Source of the DNA: Planctomycetaceae bacterium
Lineage (GTDB): Bacteria; Planctomycetota; Planctomycetia; Pirellulales; Thermoguttaceae
Assembly: GCA_031256755.1 (NCBI GenBank)
Contig: JAIRPZ010000177.1
Span: 1 to 7,696 of the forward strand
DNA length: 7,696 nucleotides
Direction of reading: 5' to 3'
Notes under the pieces: model-generated
The model's input: the letters and a program-made list of their open reading frames with translations, nothing else
Database searches by the model: none
What the model was told of the DNA's origin: nothing
Shown here: positions 6,099 through 7,696 of the stretch, in pieces
How the letters are laid out: each line of letters starts with the position of its first letter
Position numbering within the stretch: position 1 is the first letter of the stretch
Translations under genes and position numbers: made by a program

Positions 6099-6971
6099 AT
6101 GACACCGTTATTGATATTTGATGCACAGGCGGAATTGGGGGAATCCCCCGTTTGGTCCGAAACAGAACAGCGGCTTTATTGGATCGACATTAACGGCAAA
6201 CGGCTGCACCGCTTCGATCCTATCGCCAAACAAGACGAACATTTTCCGCTGGCATCGTTGACCGGCTGTCTCGCTCCATGCCGAAACGGGCATTGGCTGC
6301 TCGCCGCTCAATCCGGCATAGAAGAAGTCCGGCTGTCCGGCAGCACCGTCAAAGTGATGCAGACACTCGCCCGACCGGAAGAAAACAAACCGGAAAACCG
6401 GTACAACGACGGCAAATGTTCCCCGGAAGGACGGTTTTGGTTTGGTTCACTCAATATGCATCATCAGCCGTATCAGGCATCTCTTTATGTTTTGGATGCT
6501 GCCGGCTGCCGGACGGTCTTGACCGGTGCAACGAATTCTAACGGGCTTGGATGGTCTCCCGATGGTTCCGAATTTTATTGGATTGATACGCCGACCCGCA
6601 AAATTGAAGCGTTTTCCTACAATACCCGGTACGGCACGTTGAGTCAACGCCGGACTGCCGTTCAATTTACGGAGGATTTATCGTCGGGACGACCGGACGG
6701 CATGACCGTCGATTCAGCCGGTATGATTTGGGCGGCTCACTGGGACGGCGGCAGAATCACACGCTGGAACCCGCGAAACGGCGAATGCCTGCAAACAGCG
6801 GAATTACCGGTTCGGAATGTCACGTCTCTGACCTTCGGCGGTCGAAATTACGAAACGCTTTTTATCACCACGGCGCGGCGTGAAGGCGAACCGCTGTCCG
6901 GCGGTTTGTGGGCGTTTCAACCGGAGATATGCGGGATGCCTGTCAGTTTGTATGATCCCGCTGCGGTTTGA
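6099..6971 (+). CDS. SMP-30/gluconolactonase/LRE family sugar lactonase
   Basis: A 290-residue six-bladed beta-propeller protein, predicted to hydrolyse a sugar lactone (such as an aldono-1,4- or 1,5-lactone) with one divalent metal ion. The family residues are in place: E15 in AELGESPVW, R101 and N103 in NRYNDGKCSPEGRFWFG, N148 in NSNGLGWSPDG and D200 in GRPDGMTVDSAGMIWAAHWDGG. These correspond to the metal ligands Glu, Asn and Asp and the substrate-contact Arg/Asn of characterised SMP-30 proteins, so the enzyme should be active. The start at 6099 puts E15 at the usual distance from the N-terminus and follows a good promoter at 6025-6053. There is no signal peptide, so it acts in the cytoplasm. 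No sugar dehydrogenase or transporter lies beside it to indicate the substrate. It is divergent from mqnD. Confidence 0.92.
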   Translation: MTPLLIFDAQAELGESPVWSETEQRLYWIDINGKRLHRFDPIAKQDEHFPLASLTGCLAPCRNGHWLLAAQSGIEEVRLSGSTVKVMQTLARPEENKPENRYNDGKCSPEGRFWFGSLNMHHQPYQASLYVLDAAGCRTVLTGATNSNGLGWSPDGSEFYWIDTPTRKIEAFSYNTRYGTLSQRRTAVQFTEDLSSGRPDGMTVDSAGMIWAAHWDGGRITRWNPRNGECLQTAELPVRNVTSLTFGGRNYETLFITTARREGEPLSGGLWAFQPEICGMPVSLYDPAAV

Positions 6972-6975
6972 TCAT

Positions 6976-7149
6976 TCACATTCCGTATTCCGGCGGAACG
7001 GAGTCGATCATTTCCCGTATCTCCTGCTCGTCAGCCGTTATCATCCGACCGGTATCCCTCAGCCGGAAATGGTTGTTATTGTTACGATAAGGATCGTAAT
7101 CGTTGTTAATGCTTTCATAGTATTGCTGATTGTTAAAGGTTGTTCTTTG
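6976..7149 (-). pseudogene. Possible ORF remnant of unknown origin
   Basis: The minus strand stays open up to the repeat element and ends in TADEQEIREMIDSVPPEYGM before TGA at 6976-6978. That C-terminal part looks protein-like, but no domain is recognisable. Its upstream part (NNDYDPYRNNNNHF) is low complexity, and any start further upstream lies inside repeat sequence. A second frame in the same place reads MKALTTITILIVTITTISG then stop, like a signal peptide. A decayed small secreted protein with one frameshift is possible; so is chance. It is convergent with the SMP-30 gene. Confidence 0.25.
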
Positions 7150-7177
7150 AATTGATAATGGATAATTAACAATTAAA
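7150..7177 (+). repeat. Degenerate heptamer array, copy 2
   Basis: Four units in register: AATTGAT, AATGGAT, AATTAAC, AATTAAA. It shares 23 of 26 bases with copy 1 (118-143) in the same orientation. It forms the left arm of the 7150-7258 element. Confidence 0.75.
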
Positions 7178-7230
7178 AAATGAGATCGGCTCTTTCTTGC
7201 TGCGGTCTGCCGTCTGCAATCTGCCGTCTC

Positions 7231-7258
7231 TCTAATTATCAATTTTCAATTCTCAATC
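7231..7258 (-). repeat. Degenerate heptamer array, copy 3 (inverted)
   Basis: Read on the minus strand the units are GATTGAG, AATTGAA, AATTGAT, AATTAGA. The first unit provides the TGA stop (7253-7255) that ends the DUF1559 reading frame. Confidence 0.75.
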
Positions 7259-7696
7259 TGATCCGTCTGCATACGCCGTATTGACTCCGCCGTTGTGCCA
7301 ACTTCGGGCGGCCACGGAACGAACCTTTGTGCTTGCTTCACCGCCGTCTGAAGCACGGATGCCTTTCAATGCCGAACCACGCGTGTTATGTTTCGTCTTG
7401 TCATGCCGCGTATTCGTTTCAAATGAAGTATGTCCCTCATCGGCATCTGTCGTGTTCGGGGATTTGAATATTGTGAACCAGCACGCCGTAGACCACCAGA
7501 TCAATTCCCGCAAGTCGTTCCACGTACTGTCGGAGGTCGTTCCGGTATTCCCTTTTCTACGGCATCAAAAAGTTCTCCCTAAATGGAACCGGCATAGTCA
7601 TACTTGGTATCGGTGTCTGGCGTTATAAGTTTGGGTAAAATCATAGCCGTCCCATCGGACAGTATGTTCGGTGAAGGGAAAGGTTCGGACAGCCCA
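7253..7696 (-). pseudogene. DUF1559 / H-X9-DG domain protein, disrupted, runs off the right edge
   Basis: The minus strand ends in SWHNGGVNTAYADGSD, an exact H-X9-DG motif (7262-7297), which marks the DUF1559 prepilin-like proteins that planctomycetes carry in large numbers. These normally have an N-terminal prepilin signal and continue past the motif for about 15-40 residues. Upstream, the same frame gives TWNDLRELIWWSTACWF and FKSPNTTDADEG, which fits the region before the motif. Further upstream, family-like sequence moves to another frame (TPDTDTKYDYAGSI, TAG stop at 7579-7581, GELFDAVEKG) and then back to the first frame near the edge (TEHTVRWDGYDFTQTYN). That makes two frameshifts, one near an AAAAGGG run (7550-7556), plus one internal stop and a C-terminus replaced by repeat sequence. 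The motif call is firm; the exact frameshift points are approximate. Confidence 0.7.

Larger units (their letters stand above)
7150..7258. repeat. 109-bp MITE-like element with inverted heptamer arms
   Basis: Copy 2 (7150-7177) and copy 3 (7231-7258) point toward each other and enclose a 53-bp core. The core contains a perfect 10-bp direct repeat, TCTGCCGTCT, at 7206-7215 and 7220-7229, separated by GCAA. There is no transposase gene or clear target-site duplication. The right arm overlaps the end of the DUF1559 pseudogene. The structure suggests a small non-autonomous repeat, but mobility is not shown. Confidence 0.5.

Noticed and set aside
5857..6126. 89-codon minus-strand frame across the mqnD/SMP-30 intergenic region
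   Set aside because: It overlaps the start of the SMP-30 gene and its promoter and contains a terminator hairpin; only the last 21 codons have a plausible start.
6969..7012. Nested inverted repeats (TGATC...GATCA, ATTCCGT...ACGGAGT) after the SMP-30 gene
   Set aside because: Stems are short with a wobble and large loops, and no T-tract follows on either strand, so I do not call a terminator.
7393..7494. Minus-strand frame reading VERLAGIDLVVYGVLVHNIQIP
   Set aside because: It is protein-like at first sight but lies in a different frame from the DUF1559 sequence, which has the better family support through the H-X9-DG motif; it is open only briefly.

Overview
The window looks like chromosomal DNA from a Planctomycetota bacterium with a mid-range GC content, possibly from a Pirellulales-like lineage. 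The main clues are a broken DUF1559 / H-X9-DG protein gene at the right end, a Porin_O_P-type outer-membrane porin with an N-terminal coiled coil, a small tyrosine-rich secreted protein of a type I associate with planctomycetes, and a general lack of strong Shine-Dalgarno sequences. This assignment is inference; no rRNA or other phylogenetic marker is present.

Layout: the left edge holds the last 25 codons of a folC-like gene (+). A heptamer-repeat patch and a minus-facing terminator follow. Two minus-strand envelope genes come next: the porin (240-1694) and the small secreted protein (1997-2317), separated by a terminator and a probable porin promoter. A plus-strand block carries a membrane-anchored PIN-TRAM protein (2508-3605), a J-domain co-chaperone without a zinc finger (3733-4674) and a FlbD-like small protein (4707-4922). 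mqnD (4946-5797, minus) converges on this block and indicates menaquinone synthesis by the futalosine route. A divergent promoter region separates mqnD from an SMP-30/gluconolactonase-family gene (6099-6971, plus). The last 0.7 kb is decayed DNA: a doubtful ORF remnant, a 109-bp element flanked by inverted heptamer arrays, and a DUF1559 pseudogene running off the right edge.

Most genes are single housekeeping or envelope genes, not one pathway. I see no defence system, CRISPR array, complete insertion sequence, tRNA or rRNA. The most interesting non-genic signals are the period-7 repeat family (three copies, one of which supplies the stop codon that ends the DUF1559 reading frame), a perfect 8+8 dyad upstream of the porin gene, and an unexplained minus-facing terminator hairpin upstream of the mqnD promoter.
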